A stretch of DNA of 64,000 nucleotides from Rhodococcus qingshengii (GTDB lineage Bacteria; Actinomycetota; Actinomycetes; Mycobacteriales; Mycobacteriaceae), in the NCBI RefSeq assembly GCF_021025955.1, contig NZ_JAJNCL010000002.1:1-64000 (forward strand), in the 5' to 3' direction. Below, one piece after another: positions 1 through 9,284 of this stretch (position 1 is its first letter; each line of letters starts with the position of its first letter). A model generated the notes under the pieces. The model was not told where the DNA came from. It made no database searches and saw only the letters and a list, made by a program, of their open reading frames with translations. The translations under genes were made by a program, and so were the position numbers.

Positions 1-20
1 ACTGACATTCATCGACACAC

Positions 21-40
21 TGTTGAGTTCTCAAAGAACA
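21..40 (-). promoter_or_regulatory. rRNA operon leader, boxA-type antitermination element
   Basis: Read on the minus strand this is TGTTCTTTGAGAACTCAACA, the conserved element found in the leader shortly before 16S rRNA genes of high-GC actinobacteria, where it recruits Nus factors for antitermination and takes part in precursor processing. It lies downstream of two promoters on the same strand, so a 16S gene should begin just past the left edge. No rRNA gene body lies inside the window. The only other content of positions 1-350 is these promoters and the tyrS terminator. Confidence 0.85.
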
Positions 41-91
41 CGCACACACCATCACTTCAACCAGGTTGAAAGCTCAGGGGCAAGGGTTACA

Positions 92-120
92 ATCTTAGCT
101 TGTTCGCTCCAAGGAAGCAA
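92..120 (-). promoter_or_regulatory. Proximal rRNA operon promoter
   Basis: On the minus strand a -35 box TTGCTT (115-120) and a -10 box TAAGAT (92-97) are separated by exactly 17 bp. Transcription would start near position 85 and run through the boxA element at 21-40. The spacing, the -10 quality and the position ahead of the leader fit a primary-sigma rRNA promoter. Assigned from sequence pattern only. Confidence 0.7.
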
Positions 121-214
121 GTTCCCGCTGAGCGTGATTGTCTCCGACTTCGTCCAACCGCGTTTCCCCGGCCTCTCGGTCGGGGTTGGTGTCCGTGTCG
201 CTCTGACTTGGACA

Positions 215-243
215 AAGTTACGCGAATGAAAACTGAGCGTCAA
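215..243 (-). promoter_or_regulatory. Distal rRNA operon promoter
   Basis: On the minus strand a -35 box TTGACG (238-243) and a -10 box TAACTT (215-220) are separated by 17 bp. It lies about 120 bp upstream of the proximal promoter in the same direction, so the operon appears to have tandem promoters. Its -35 is closer to consensus than that of the proximal one. It begins about 30 bp after the tyrS terminator hairpin. Confidence 0.65.
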
Positions 244-276
244 ACGTGCAGGTCGCAGATGTTCGCCAGGTTAAAT

Positions 277-312
277 CCGCTGGTAGCCCGCTCGGAGGCG
301 GGCCACCAGCGG
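277..312 (-). terminator. Terminator after tyrS
   Basis: A long GC-rich inverted repeat: arms 277-284 and 305-312 (CCGCTGGT/ACCAGCGG) extended by 286-291 and 298-303 (GCCCGC/GCGGGC), with a six-base loop and one mismatch. It starts 40 bp past the tyrS stop. On the minus strand it is followed by ATTTAA, a weak T-rich tail. It would insulate tyrS from the rRNA promoters. Confidence 0.75.
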
Positions 313-351
313 CCACAGGAGCCCCGCGAGACAACTGTGACCCCACACACG

Positions 352-1641
352 TCAGTTCGGAAGGATTTTCACGCCGGCGAAGTTGCGCTTTCCGCGCCGG
401 ACGACCAACCAGCTGCCGTGAAGCAGATCGGATGCGGCGGGCTCCCAGTCATCGGCCGACACCTTCTGGTTGTTCACCGAAGCGCCGCCCTCTTTCACTG
501 CGCGTCGAGCGGCTCCCTTGCTCTCACACAAGCCGCTCGTCACGAGCAGATCGATGATCGTGCGCGGCTCCCCCGGCGCCAATTCGCTGACCGATGCTTC
601 CTTCAGCGCCGCGGCGAGCGTCGACTCGTCGAGTTCCGCCAGCTCCGCCTTGCCGAACAACGCCTGGCTGGCGAGCTCGACAGCACGGGTGTTGTGTTCC
701 CCGTGAACCAAGGTCGTCATCTCCGCGGCGAGTCGCTTCTGTGCTTCTCGCGCATGCGGCCGCTCCGCTGTTGCAGTCTCCAACTCCGCGAGTTCGTCCG
801 CAGTCAGGAAGGTGAACCAGCGCAGGTACTTGATCACGTCGGCGTCGCCAGTGTTCACGAAGTACTGGTACCAGGCGTACGGGCTGGTCATCTCGGGGTC
901 GAGCCACAAACTGCCGCCACCGGTCGACTTTCCGAACTTTTTGCCATCGGCCGAGGTCACCAGCGGAACCGTCATTGCATGAACGCTCTCACCGTCGACA
1001 CGACGGTTGAGTTCGACGCCGGCAATGATGTTGCCCCACTGATCGGACCCGCCGACCTGCAGAGTGCAACCCAGATCGCGTCGCAAGTGCAGGTAGTCGT
1101 TGGCCTGGAGCAGCATGTAGCTGAACTCGGTGTACGACATCCCGTCCGACTCGAGACGACGCTTCACGGTGTCACGCGCAAGCATGACGTTCACGGAGAA
1201 GTGTTTGCCGACATCACGCAGGAAATCGATGGCCGACATCTTGCCGGTCCAGTTCATGTTGTTCTCGATGACCGCGCTCGTCGGCGAATCGTCGAAATCC
1301 ACGAATCGTTCGAGCTGACCACGGATACGACCTGCCCAGTCCGCGACGGTGTCGGCGGAGTTCATCGTCCGTTCCCCGACGTCACGGGGGTCTCCGATCA
1401 GGCCCGTTGCACCGCCGGCAAGAACGATCGGACGGTTGCCGGCACGCTGAAACCGCTTGAGCGCGAGGAGCGGAACCAGGTGACCTGCGTGCAGACTCGG
1501 TCCGGTCGGGTCGAAGCCCGCATACAGCGTGACCGGTCCGGCCTCGAGATCTTTACGCAAAGCGTCGAGATCGGTTGATTGGGCGATCAGCCCGCGCCAG
1601 GTCAGTTCGTCGAGAATATTCTCAGTCACGGACTCGATCAT
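352..1641 (-). CDS. tyrS: Tyrosyl-tRNA synthetase
   Basis: Class I aminoacyl-tRNA synthetase that charges tRNA-Tyr in the cytosol; 429 residues, usual for bacterial TyrRS. The Rossmann core starts near residue 39 with [15 protein letters not shown], the HIGH signature being HAGH at 51-54. The KMSKS-equivalent KFGKS follows near residue 240, within [13 protein letters not shown]-terminal S4 RNA-binding domain is seen in [13 protein letters not shown]. The frame is open another 36 codons upstream, but the ATG at 1641 (MIESVTEN) matches the family start. It lies 7 bp downstream of the 3-methyladenine glycosylase gene, so the two are probably co-transcribed. Next downstream on this strand is the rRNA operon. 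Confidence 0.96.
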   Translation of the reverse strand: MIESVTENILDELTWRGLIAQSTDLDALRKDLEAGPVTLYAGFDPTGPSLHAGHLVPLLALKRFQRAGNRPIVLAGGATGLIGDPRDVGERTMNSADTVADWAGRIRGQLERFVDFDDSPTSAVIENNMNWTGKMSAIDFLRDVGKHFSVNVMLARDTVKRRLESDGMSYTEFSYMLLQANDYLHLRRDLGCTLQVGGSDQWGNIIAGVELNRRVDGESVHAMTVPLVTSADGKKFGKSTGGGSLWLDPEMTSPYAWYQYFVNTGDADVIKYLRWFTFLTADELAELETATAERPHAREAQKRLAAEMTTLVHGEHNTRAVELASQALFGKAELAELDESTLAAALKEASVSELAPGEPRTIIDLLVTSGLCESKGAARRAVKEGGASVNNQKVSADDWEPAASDLLHGSWLVVRRGKRNFAGVKILPN

Positions 1642-1648
1642 CCCATCT

Positions 1649-2257
1649 TCACGAAATGGCCGGTGCTCGCGGGCTTCGGCGATACGCGGATACCGCTGGG
1701 GAGTCCGGAATCCAGAGGCGCCACGGGACCTCCGCCGCAGTACTGACACCCACCCGCGGTCCGCTCACCCATTCCTTCGACTCCCCCAATTCGAGCCGAA
1801 TCCGCGACGTCGGGTCGAACACGTCTGTTCCGTTGTCCCCCAGTGTTATTGCGGCGGAAGCGCCGAGATTTCCTGGCCCTCTGGCCCATTGGTGAGACGG
1901 CCGGTCCGGCGATCTCCGCGCAGACACCACATCGTGGCCGGCTTCGATTTCGGCCGCTCGGAGCAGAACACCGCCCGCGACACCATCCGGGCCGTACGAG
2001 ATGTTCATACAAAAGTGCATTCCGTAGCTGCGGTAGACGTAGAGACGCCCCGCCCGCCCGAACATCACGCTGTTCCGCGGCGTTTGCCCGCGATACGAAT
2101 GCGCTGCCGGATCGGGCCAAGGCCCGTCCTTCTCCCCGCCGTAAGCCTCCACCTCGACAATTCTCAGAGCAACCTCGTCGACGATCAGGGTCGAGCCGAG
2201 AACTGCCAAGCCCGCTTCCAACGGGTTCTCCACATTCACCAAGGTCTCGATACTCAC
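1649..2257 (-). CDS. 3-methyladenine DNA glycosylase (AAG/MPG family)
   Basis: Base-excision repair enzyme that removes alkylated purines such as 3-methyladenine. The 202-residue protein shows family blocks: [20 protein letters not shown] with the catalytic-region glutamate, [27 protein letters not shown] and [21 protein letters not shown], then a C-terminal RGPGNLGAS block. It sits directly upstream of tyrS with a 7-bp gap, the same pairing as Rv1688-tyrS in M. tuberculosis. The start at 2257 (MSIETLVN) leaves 86 bp to the divergent ABC transporter gene, so the promoters share this short region. Confidence 0.93.
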   Translation of the reverse strand: MSIETLVNVENPLEAGLAVLGSTLIVDEVALRIVEVEAYGGEKDGPWPDPAAHSYRGQTPRNSVMFGRAGRLYVYRSYGMHFCMNISYGPDGVAGGVLLRAAEIEAGHDVVSARRSPDRPSHQWARGPGNLGASAAITLGDNGTDVFDPTSRIRLELGESKEWVSGPRVGVSTAAEVPWRLWIPDSPAVSAYRRSPRAPAIS

Positions 2258-2278
2258 CCTTCGATTGTGCCCACACCG

Positions 2279-2308
2279 TTGACTCGCCGGTCAGCCGAGT
2301 CGCATAAT
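2279..2308 (+). promoter_or_regulatory. Promoter of the ABC exporter/TetR operon
   Basis: TTGACT (2279-2284) and CATAAT (2303-2308) are separated by 18 bp, giving a near-consensus sigma-70-type promoter. Transcription would start about 30 bp before the GTG at 2344. The -10 hexamer overlaps the left arm of the dyad at 2304-2327. Confidence 0.6.
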
Positions 2309-2327
2309 TCAACAAGTGATGAATTAT
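2304..2327. promoter_or_regulatory. Probable TetR operator
   Basis: A perfect inverted repeat: ATAATTCA (2304-2311), an 8-bp spacer, then TGAATTAT (2320-2327). It covers the -10 and the start-site region of the promoter, a classic position for a repressor. The operon encodes its own TetR protein (3827-4444), so autorepression of the exporter operon is the simplest reading. Binding is inferred. Confidence 0.6.
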
Positions 2328-2343
2328 TGAAACGAGGCGCACA

Positions 2344-3078
2344 GTGACCACAACGCCGGCAATAGACATCCGCGGACTCCGAGTCATTCGCGGCAAACAC
2401 GAAGTACTCCACTCACTTGACCTGCAAGTTTCGGCAGGATCGATCACCGGACTGCTCGGCCCCTCCGGTTGCGGCAAGACAACCCTCATGCGCGCGATAG
2501 TCGGAACACAGATCATCGAAAGTGGTGAGGTCAGAGTCCTGGGAGATCGCGCCGGGTCCGTTGCTCTTCGCCGCCGGGTCGGATACGTCACCCAATCCCC
2601 CAGCGTGTACGGCGACCTGACGGTCACTCGAAACGTCCAGTACTTCGGCGCTCTGTACGGCAAGTCCGGCGCAGACGTCGCAGCGGCGGTCGACGCCGTC
2701 GGATTGAGCCGATACGCCGACCAGACCGCCGCCGATCTGTCTGGTGGTCAACGCGGGCGAGTCTCGCTGGCATGCGCGTTGGTGGCGTCACCTGATGTGT
2801 TGATCCTCGACGAACCGACCGTCGGCCTCGATCCGGTGCTTCGCGTCGAATTGTGGGAACGATTTGCCGACCTCGCTCGCAGCGGAACCACCCTGTTAGT
2901 CTCCAGCCACGTCATGGACGAGGCCGATCACTGCGCTGAACTGATCCTGATGCGCGACGGGCACCTTCTCGCACAACTCACACCTGATGAATTGCGCGCC
3001 AAAACCAGATGCGAACGGCTCGAGGACGCCTTTCTCGAGCTGATCCGGACTTCACCCGTGGGAGGCGAAATATCATGA
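2344..3078 (+). CDS. ABC transporter ATP-binding protein (ABC-2 type exporter)
   Basis: Cytoplasmic ATPase of a two-gene exporter; 244 residues. Walker A is GPSGCGKT (39-46), the signature is LSGGQRGRVS, Walker B is VLILDEPT, and the switch histidine lies in LLVSSHVMDEADHC. The GTG start at 2344 follows a promoter and dyad. Its stop overlaps the ATG of the permease (ATGA at 3075-3078), indicating translational coupling. It corresponds to Rv1687c, and the Rv1687c-1686c-1685c order (ATPase, permease, TetR) is kept. The substrate is unknown; such DrrA-like exporters often handle drugs or lipids. Confidence 0.92.
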   Translation: MTTTPAIDIRGLRVIRGKHEVLHSLDLQVSAGSITGLLGPSGCGKTTLMRAIVGTQIIESGEVRVLGDRAGSVALRRRVGYVTQSPSVYGDLTVTRNVQYFGALYGKSGADVAAAVDAVGLSRYADQTAADLSGGQRGRVSLACALVASPDVLILDEPTVGLDPVLRVELWERFADLARSGTTLLVSSHVMDEADHCAELILMRDGHLLAQLTPDELRAKTRCERLEDAFLELIRTSPVGGEIS

Positions 3079-3830
3079 GCATCAGGATCTTCGGCGCTAC
3101 GACCGTCCGCATTCTGCTTCAGCTCCGCCAGGACCATCGCACGGTGGCCATGATCTTGTTGGTCCCGTCCTTGCTGATGATTCTGCTGTATTTCCTCTAC
3201 CAAGACGTACCGACGCCGCCCGGCCAGGTTTCACTGTTCCAACGGGTGGCGATCACCATGTTGGGAATCTTGCCGTTTGTGGTGATGTTCCTGGTCACGT
3301 CCATCGCAATGCAGCGCGAACGCAGTTCAGGAACACTCGAACGCCTGCTCACCACCCCAATGGGCAAACTCGATCTTCTGGCGGGATACGGCGCGGCATT
3401 TTCGCTCTCGGCCGCCGCCCAGGCAGCTCTCGCGTGCGCGGTTGCTTTCGGATTTCTCGGACTCACCATCGCCGGCAGTCTTGCCTGGGTCATCGTCATT
3501 GCAGTTCTCGGCGCAATACTCGGCGTTGCGCTAGGCCTGTTGGCCAGCGCATTCGCGAAGACCGAGTTCCAAGCGGTGCAGTTCATGCCGGTAGTTGTGG
3601 TCCCCCAACTCTTCCTCTGCGGACTCCTGGTGCCCCGCGACCAATTGCCGACCTGGCTCGAATGGATCAGCAACGTCCTCCCCTTGAGCTACGCCGTCGA
3701 CGCACTTCAACAAGTGTCAATGCATGCCGATGCGACGGGACAGATGTGGCGTGATCTCGCCGTCATGGCGGGCTTCGCCGCCGCAGCGCTCTCGCTCGCC
3801 GCGGCAACACTCGATCGCCGCACTCCATGA
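3075..3830 (+). CDS. ABC-2 type exporter permease
   Basis: Integral membrane partner of the preceding ATPase; about 251 residues from the ATG at 3075 (MSIRIFGATTVRILLQL). An in-frame opening exists 22 codons upstream, but the overlapping ATGA and the family length favour 3075. About six hydrophobic helices are visible, including ILLVPSLLMILLYFL, an ABC-2 domain segment RERSSGTLERLLTTP, and a C-terminal block VPQLFLCGLLVPRDQLPTWLEWISNVLPLSYAVDAL typical of DrrB/NodJ-like permeases. It ends in an ATGA overlap with the TetR gene. Confidence 0.9.
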   Translation: MSIRIFGATTVRILLQLRQDHRTVAMILLVPSLLMILLYFLYQDVPTPPGQVSLFQRVAITMLGILPFVVMFLVTSIAMQRERSSGTLERLLTTPMGKLDLLAGYGAAFSLSAAAQAALACAVAFGFLGLTIAGSLAWVIVIAVLGAILGVALGLLASAFAKTEFQAVQFMPVVVVPQLFLCGLLVPRDQLPTWLEWISNVLPLSYAVDALQQVSMHADATGQMWRDLAVMAGFAAAALSLAAATLDRRTP

Positions 3831-4444
3831 CCGACAACGACACGACTCCGGCACCGATTCGTTCGGGGCGACGACCGGGCAAATCGGAGACTCGCGCGCA
3901 GATCCTCGATTCGGCGCGACGAGCGTTCTCCCAAAACGGTTTTCGACGAACAACCGTGCGATCGATAGCCGCGGCCGCTGACGTCGATCCGGCCATGATT
4001 CATCACCATTTCGGGAGCAAGGAGCAGTTGTTCACCGCTGCGATCGCGCTACCGATCGATCCAGCGCAGGTATTGGGACCGGTTCACGCCTCTCCGACCG
4101 AAAATCTCGGCGAGAACCTACTCAGAGCAGTAATCGGGCTGTGGGAATCGGAACATCAGCCGGCGATTCTGGCGGCTTTTCGATCGGCGGTTTCCGGCGA
4201 CGGATCGCAGTTGATCCAGAGCTTTCTGCTCGATGTCGTTTTGCGCGACATCATTCCGCGCGTGGACACACCACCTGGTACCGGCTTGATCAGAGCGGAA
4301 TTGGTGGCCTCTCAGATGGCCGGACTGCTTGTCACGCGATATGTGCTCGGACTCGAACCACTCGCATCATTGAGCGTTGACGCGTTGGTACCGCTGGTGG
4401 CGCCGAACCTCCAGCGGTACCTGACCGGTGAATTACCGATCTAG
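3827..4444 (+). CDS. TetR family transcriptional regulator
   Basis: A 205-residue repressor with an N-terminal helix-turn-helix (residues about 20-65): ETRAQILDSARRAFSQNGF, TTVRSIAAAADVDPAMIHHHFGSKEQLF. The C-terminal ligand domain is mainly hydrophobic helices. It is the third gene of the exporter operon, overlapping the permease stop by ATGA, and probably represses the operon through the 2304-2327 dyad. It converges with the Trm112-like gene: the two stop codons share the palindrome CTAG at 4441-4444, so there is no intergenic space or terminator between them. Confidence 0.92.
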   Translation: MTDNDTTPAPIRSGRRPGKSETRAQILDSARRAFSQNGFRRTTVRSIAAAADVDPAMIHHHFGSKEQLFTAAIALPIDPAQVLGPVHASPTENLGENLLRAVIGLWESEHQPAILAAFRSAVSGDGSQLIQSFLLDVVLRDIIPRVDTPPGTGLIRAELVASQMAGLLVTRYVLGLEPLASLSVDALVPLVAPNLQRYLTGELPI

Positions 4445-4647
4445 CCTTCAGCCAGTGCGAGCAACTTCTCGTGCTCGTCGTCCGCCACATCGCGTGCCTC
4501 GTCGATCAACAGAACGGGAATGCCGTTCTCGATCGGGTATGCACGCCGGAGGCGCGGGTTGTAGAGCAACTCGTCCCCGACCAGCAGCAGCGGGCCTTTA
4601 TCCTGGGGGCAGGCCAAAATGCTGAGCAACGTCGAATCAATAGCCAC
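4441..4647 (-). CDS. Trm112-like zinc-ribbon family protein
   Basis: A 68-residue protein of the Trm112/UPF0434 family: LLSILACPQDKGPL near the start and NPRLRRAYPIENGIPVLLIDEA, the hallmark block. Only one cysteine (CPQDKG) remains, so metal binding seems lost, as in many bacterial members. Eukaryotic relatives activate methyltransferases; the bacterial role is unclear. It follows the fused hydrolase/acyl-CoA synthetase gene by 39 bp on the same strand, like Rv1684 after Rv1683. Its stop overlaps the convergent TetR stop. Confidence 0.85.
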   Translation of the reverse strand: MAIDSTLLSILACPQDKGPLLLVGDELLYNPRLRRAYPIENGIPVLLIDEARDVADDEHEKLLALAEG

Positions 4648-4686
4648 GTGAGTCCTCTCGAACCGATCAAACAGAATGTCCTCAGG

Positions 4687-7668
4687 CTACCGTGCTCCGG
4701 TGCTCACCCTCGTCGGCATCAACTGCGCGGCAATTGCCTTGGTCAGCCGCTTGTACGACTGCGTCTCGGAATCGAGGAACCAGGTCCGTGGCCCCGGCGC
4801 CGGCAATCCGGCCGCAGCCAACGCAGTGGAACTCGGACGATACGACGAACCCACCGGAATCTCGTCAACCACGTGCACGATATCCGGACGAGCGTCGAAA
4901 GCGATGCGCGAGAGAGCCTCTGCAAGCTCGGCAGAACGGAACTGCCGCCCCGGACGCCAGGTCACGGCAGCGACCGCCAACTGATGCGGCGCGTCACCGA
5001 CTCCGTATGCGACGGCAAGATCCACCCGCGCCACACTCGACAACGCGTCGACGATCGGCTGGGTGAACACGGGGCCGCGGAGCGTGGAAATGACCGTGTT
5101 CTTGTGGTCGATCAGCCAGTAGTCGCCGTCGGAGTCCCGGCGGAAGAGATTTTCGGTGGGAATCCACGAATCGCCGGCTTGGAAGAGACCTCGCATTGCT
5201 CCGCCCGAGAGATCGGCGGTGAATCCCGCGCGCCCGAGCAGCAATCCGACCTCATCTTCGGCGCACTCACGGACAAATCCGTTTCCGTTTTCGAGGAGCC
5301 GACCACTCAGCGGGTCGTATGCCGCCAACCGCACCTGCGCGCTACCCGGCAGCGGGCGACCCTTGGAACCAACTTTGGAGCCTGCAACGTTGGCGAGAAT
5401 CACGTCGCCTTCGGTCGACGCATAGAACTCGAGCACCTGCGCGGGGTCGAACGCCTCCGTGGTCCGCTTCCACAAACCATGGGGCATTCCCGAACCGATG
5501 AACAGGCGGACCGGATGACTACCGTCGATGAGGAGGAGATCCTCGTCGAGGATCTCGCGCATCATCGACCACGTGTAACTCACGACCGTCACGCCGTAGC
5601 GGTGGATTTCCTCGACGAACGTCGCCGGATTCAATCCGCGTGAGAGAGCAATCCGGGAACCACCGGCCATAGCACCACCGATGGTCGCGAGCAAACTCGA
5701 CGAATGGTGTAGCGGCGCAAGGCAGTACACGGTGTCACCGCGATCGAGATCTGCCGCCGTGGCCGTGCCGAAGGCCGACAATGCCCACCGGTAGTTGGTG
5801 ATCTGCTTGGCTTCGAGCACACCGCCGGATTCCGCAAAGATGATGAAGGCGAGTTCACGGGCGACACCGGGATCGGGTCGGTACCACCCGGGCAGATTGA
5901 CCTTCGTCGGATCGATTTGTTCGAGATCGATCACGTCGTGTGACGGATCCACCTCGAGGCCGCGCGCATCGCCGCCGCCGAGCACCAAAACCGGCCTACC
6001 GGTAACCACTGCAGCATCGACGTTCTCTGGATCGGTGATGATCCGATCGACCGATCCCAGCTTGACCGCCGCCGTGATGTCGGACCCTGGCGGAAGCATG
6101 ACCGCGACGGCACCGAGGCGCGAGAGAGCCGCGATGGCCGCGAGTGCGCTGGGACGGGTCTCCATCAGGACACCGACGTGTGCTGCCGGACGCACTCCCA
6201 CGGAGATCAATCCGCGTACGACATTGTCGATGCGGGCGTTGACCGCTTCGTAGGTGTGCACGCGATTGTCGAAGAGGAAGCACTCGCCGTTCGGCGCCTT
6301 TCGACGCTGCTCCGCGAGCAACTGGCTCAGCGAGATCTTGGTGTGCGGCTGAATTTGGTTGAGGCGCGCCAGACGCGGCAACGCTCGTGCCGCTTCGCCC
6401 GACAATTCGAAAGTGCCGCGCAACGCACCGGCGGCAAGGTCACTGATTCCCTTGGTGACTCCTGCCCCTACTTCGGCGACCGAGGCGACGGTGTGGATGA
6501 TCCGATTGCTGATCGACACGCCGGTCTGATCTTCGAGGTCGGCGCCGTAGACCATGTTCGCGATGCGGTCCGGTAGGGGTCCCCCAGTCTCGGTCCACTG
6601 TACGAATTCACCGGTGGTCGGCCAGGTGTGATTGGCCGCGGTGGACCCGACGACCAATCCGAAATGTCCTGCGCGCAAGGTAGATTCGTAGACCTTGGCA
6701 CGCGGCGCTGCCTGACTGATGCCTCGAACCGCTTGCGGCTGACCGATGTCGTCGACCTCGCCGACGAATGCCAGGATGGGGCAGGTGATCTCGGCGAGCG
6801 AGACCAATTGATCCTTGATGACAAAACCACCGGTCATCATTCGGTTGTGCACGATGAACTGCTTGAGCAGTTCGGCTACCGCGGGCCCCGACCACGCGAC
6901 CCAACCCTCGGTCGCGAGGAAGCGTCGCTGCTGCTCCCGCGGAAGCAACGCCTCACGGTCGTGCAGTTGAAGCAGAAAGTCGACGCGCATCTTCAGCGTC
7001 TTCACGGGATCGAGCAACTGGAACCCGGTACGAGCCATCCATCCGGTGACTGCCAGGCGATTGAAGACGTGATCGGCGAGGAAATCCGCACCCTTGGTAG
7101 CCAATCCGGCCGGGATACCGAAAGGCAATGCAGCGAGTGTGTCGACCGGGCTGCCGAAGGTGATGACACTGGCGATGTTTCGGCTGCGTCGGTAGGCAGC
7201 AGCCTGATAGGCGAACATCCCACCCTGCGAGTAACCGGAGATGTGAACATCTTTACCGGTGTGACGGTGGATGTGATCGACGATGTCGCTGAGAGCGATG
7301 ATGTGATCGGCAAGATTACGATCCCAACCGCCCTCTTCGGAGTCGGGCGAACCGAAATCGACGACCCAGGGGTCCAGACCCATCTCGTGCAGAATTCCCA
7401 CAGCGCCCTGGTCGCGGGTCACGTCGTACACGTTCGCCGACATCATCATCGGCGGGATCAGCAAGATCGGTGCGCCGACGGTTTCCGGGTCACTGTCCGG
7501 GAAGTAGCGCCGTAGCCGATACATCGCGGCGCGTTCGACGATCTCGAACGGCGACGTGGTCGCATCCGTTTCCAACCCACCCAACCGGACGACTTCGAGG
7601 CCGTTTTGTGCTGTCGCAACCACCCGACGAATCGGGCCCAGCACAGACTTGGAATTCAATCCCACCAT
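4687..7668 (-). CDS. Fused alpha/beta hydrolase (PHA synthase-like lipase) and acyl-CoA synthetase-like protein
   Basis: A 993-residue two-domain protein equivalent to Rv1683 of M. tuberculosis; the M. bovis BCG form (BCG1721) has been reported on lipid droplets with effects on triacylglycerol turnover. The N-terminal part (about 40-370) is a PhaC-like hydrolase with nucleophile box GYSQGG (145-150, Ser147), an acid in FVGEVDDIGQP and a histidine in RAGHFGLVVGS. PhaC has cysteine at the nucleophile, so serine points to lipase chemistry. The C-terminal part (about 445-990) resembles very-long-chain acyl-CoA synthetases, with FYASTEGD and GDSWIPTENLFRRDSDGDYWLIDH. Its P-loop equivalent reads FAESGGVLEAKQITN and no clear catalytic lysine is seen. 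The ATG at 7668 follows GGGAG by 5 bp. Confidence 0.88.
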   Translation of the reverse strand: MVGLNSKSVLGPIRRVVATAQNGLEVVRLGGLETDATTSPFEIVERAAMYRLRRYFPDSDPETVGAPILLIPPMMMSANVYDVTRDQGAVGILHEMGLDPWVVDFGSPDSEEGGWDRNLADHIIALSDIVDHIHRHTGKDVHISGYSQGGMFAYQAAAYRRSRNIASVITFGSPVDTLAALPFGIPAGLATKGADFLADHVFNRLAVTGWMARTGFQLLDPVKTLKMRVDFLLQLHDREALLPREQQRRFLATEGWVAWSGPAVAELLKQFIVHNRMMTGGFVIKDQLVSLAEITCPILAFVGEVDDIGQPQAVRGISQAAPRAKVYESTLRAGHFGLVVGSTAANHTWPTTGEFVQWTETGGPLPDRIANMVYGADLEDQTGVSISNRIIHTVASVAEVGAGVTKGISDLAAGALRGTFELSGEAARALPRLARLNQIQPHTKISLSQLLAEQRRKAPNGECFLFDNRVHTYEAVNARIDNVVRGLISVGVRPAAHVGVLMETRPSALAAIAALSRLGAVAVMLPPGSDITAAVKLGSVDRIITDPENVDAAVVTGRPVLVLGGGDARGLEVDPSHDVIDLEQIDPTKVNLPGWYRPDPGVARELAFIIFAESGGVLEAKQITNYRWALSAFGTATAADLDRGDTVYCLAPLHHSSSLLATIGGAMAGGSRIALSRGLNPATFVEEIHRYGVTVVSYTWSMMREILDEDLLLIDGSHPVRLFIGSGMPHGLWKRTTEAFDPAQVLEFYASTEGDVILANVAGSKVGSKGRPLPGSAQVRLAAYDPLSGRLLENGNGFVRECAEDEVGLLLGRAGFTADLSGGAMRGLFQAGDSWIPTENLFRRDSDGDYWLIDHKNTVISTLRGPVFTQPIVDALSSVARVDLAVAYGVGDAPHQLAVAAVTWRPGRQFRSAELAEALSRIAFDARPDIVHVVDEIPVGSSYRPSSTALAAAGLPAPGPRTWFLDSETQSYKRLTKAIAAQLMPTRVSTGAR

Positions 7669-7745
7669 TTCACTCCCAAGTTACTCACCATGTGACGTCA
7701 GTCTCATTTTTCCCGCGCGCGACAAGCCTACTGACGACGAATACG

Positions 7746-7788
7746 CGTACGCGGTCAGGGAGCAAATTGTGCTCCCTGACCGCGTACG
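7746..7788 (-). terminator. Terminator of the arginine operon
   Basis: A perfect 19-bp inverted repeat (7746-7764 and 7770-7788, arms starting CGTACGCGGTCAGGG) with loop AATTG. It lies about 50 bp past the argH stop and just before the promoter region of the fused lipase gene. There is no long T-run, common for actinobacterial terminators. Confidence 0.8.
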
Positions 7789-7838
7789 ACCGAAGGACTA
7801 CTGCCGAAAAGAGAGGGACAACACTCGCGACCTCGAGG

Positions 7839-9284
<1,446 letters not shown>

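Noticed and set aside
100..1578. Long plus-strand open frame opposite tyrS
   Set aside because: It is a GC-skew shadow of tyrS: no family motif, no ribosome site, and the codon pattern belongs to the minus strand.
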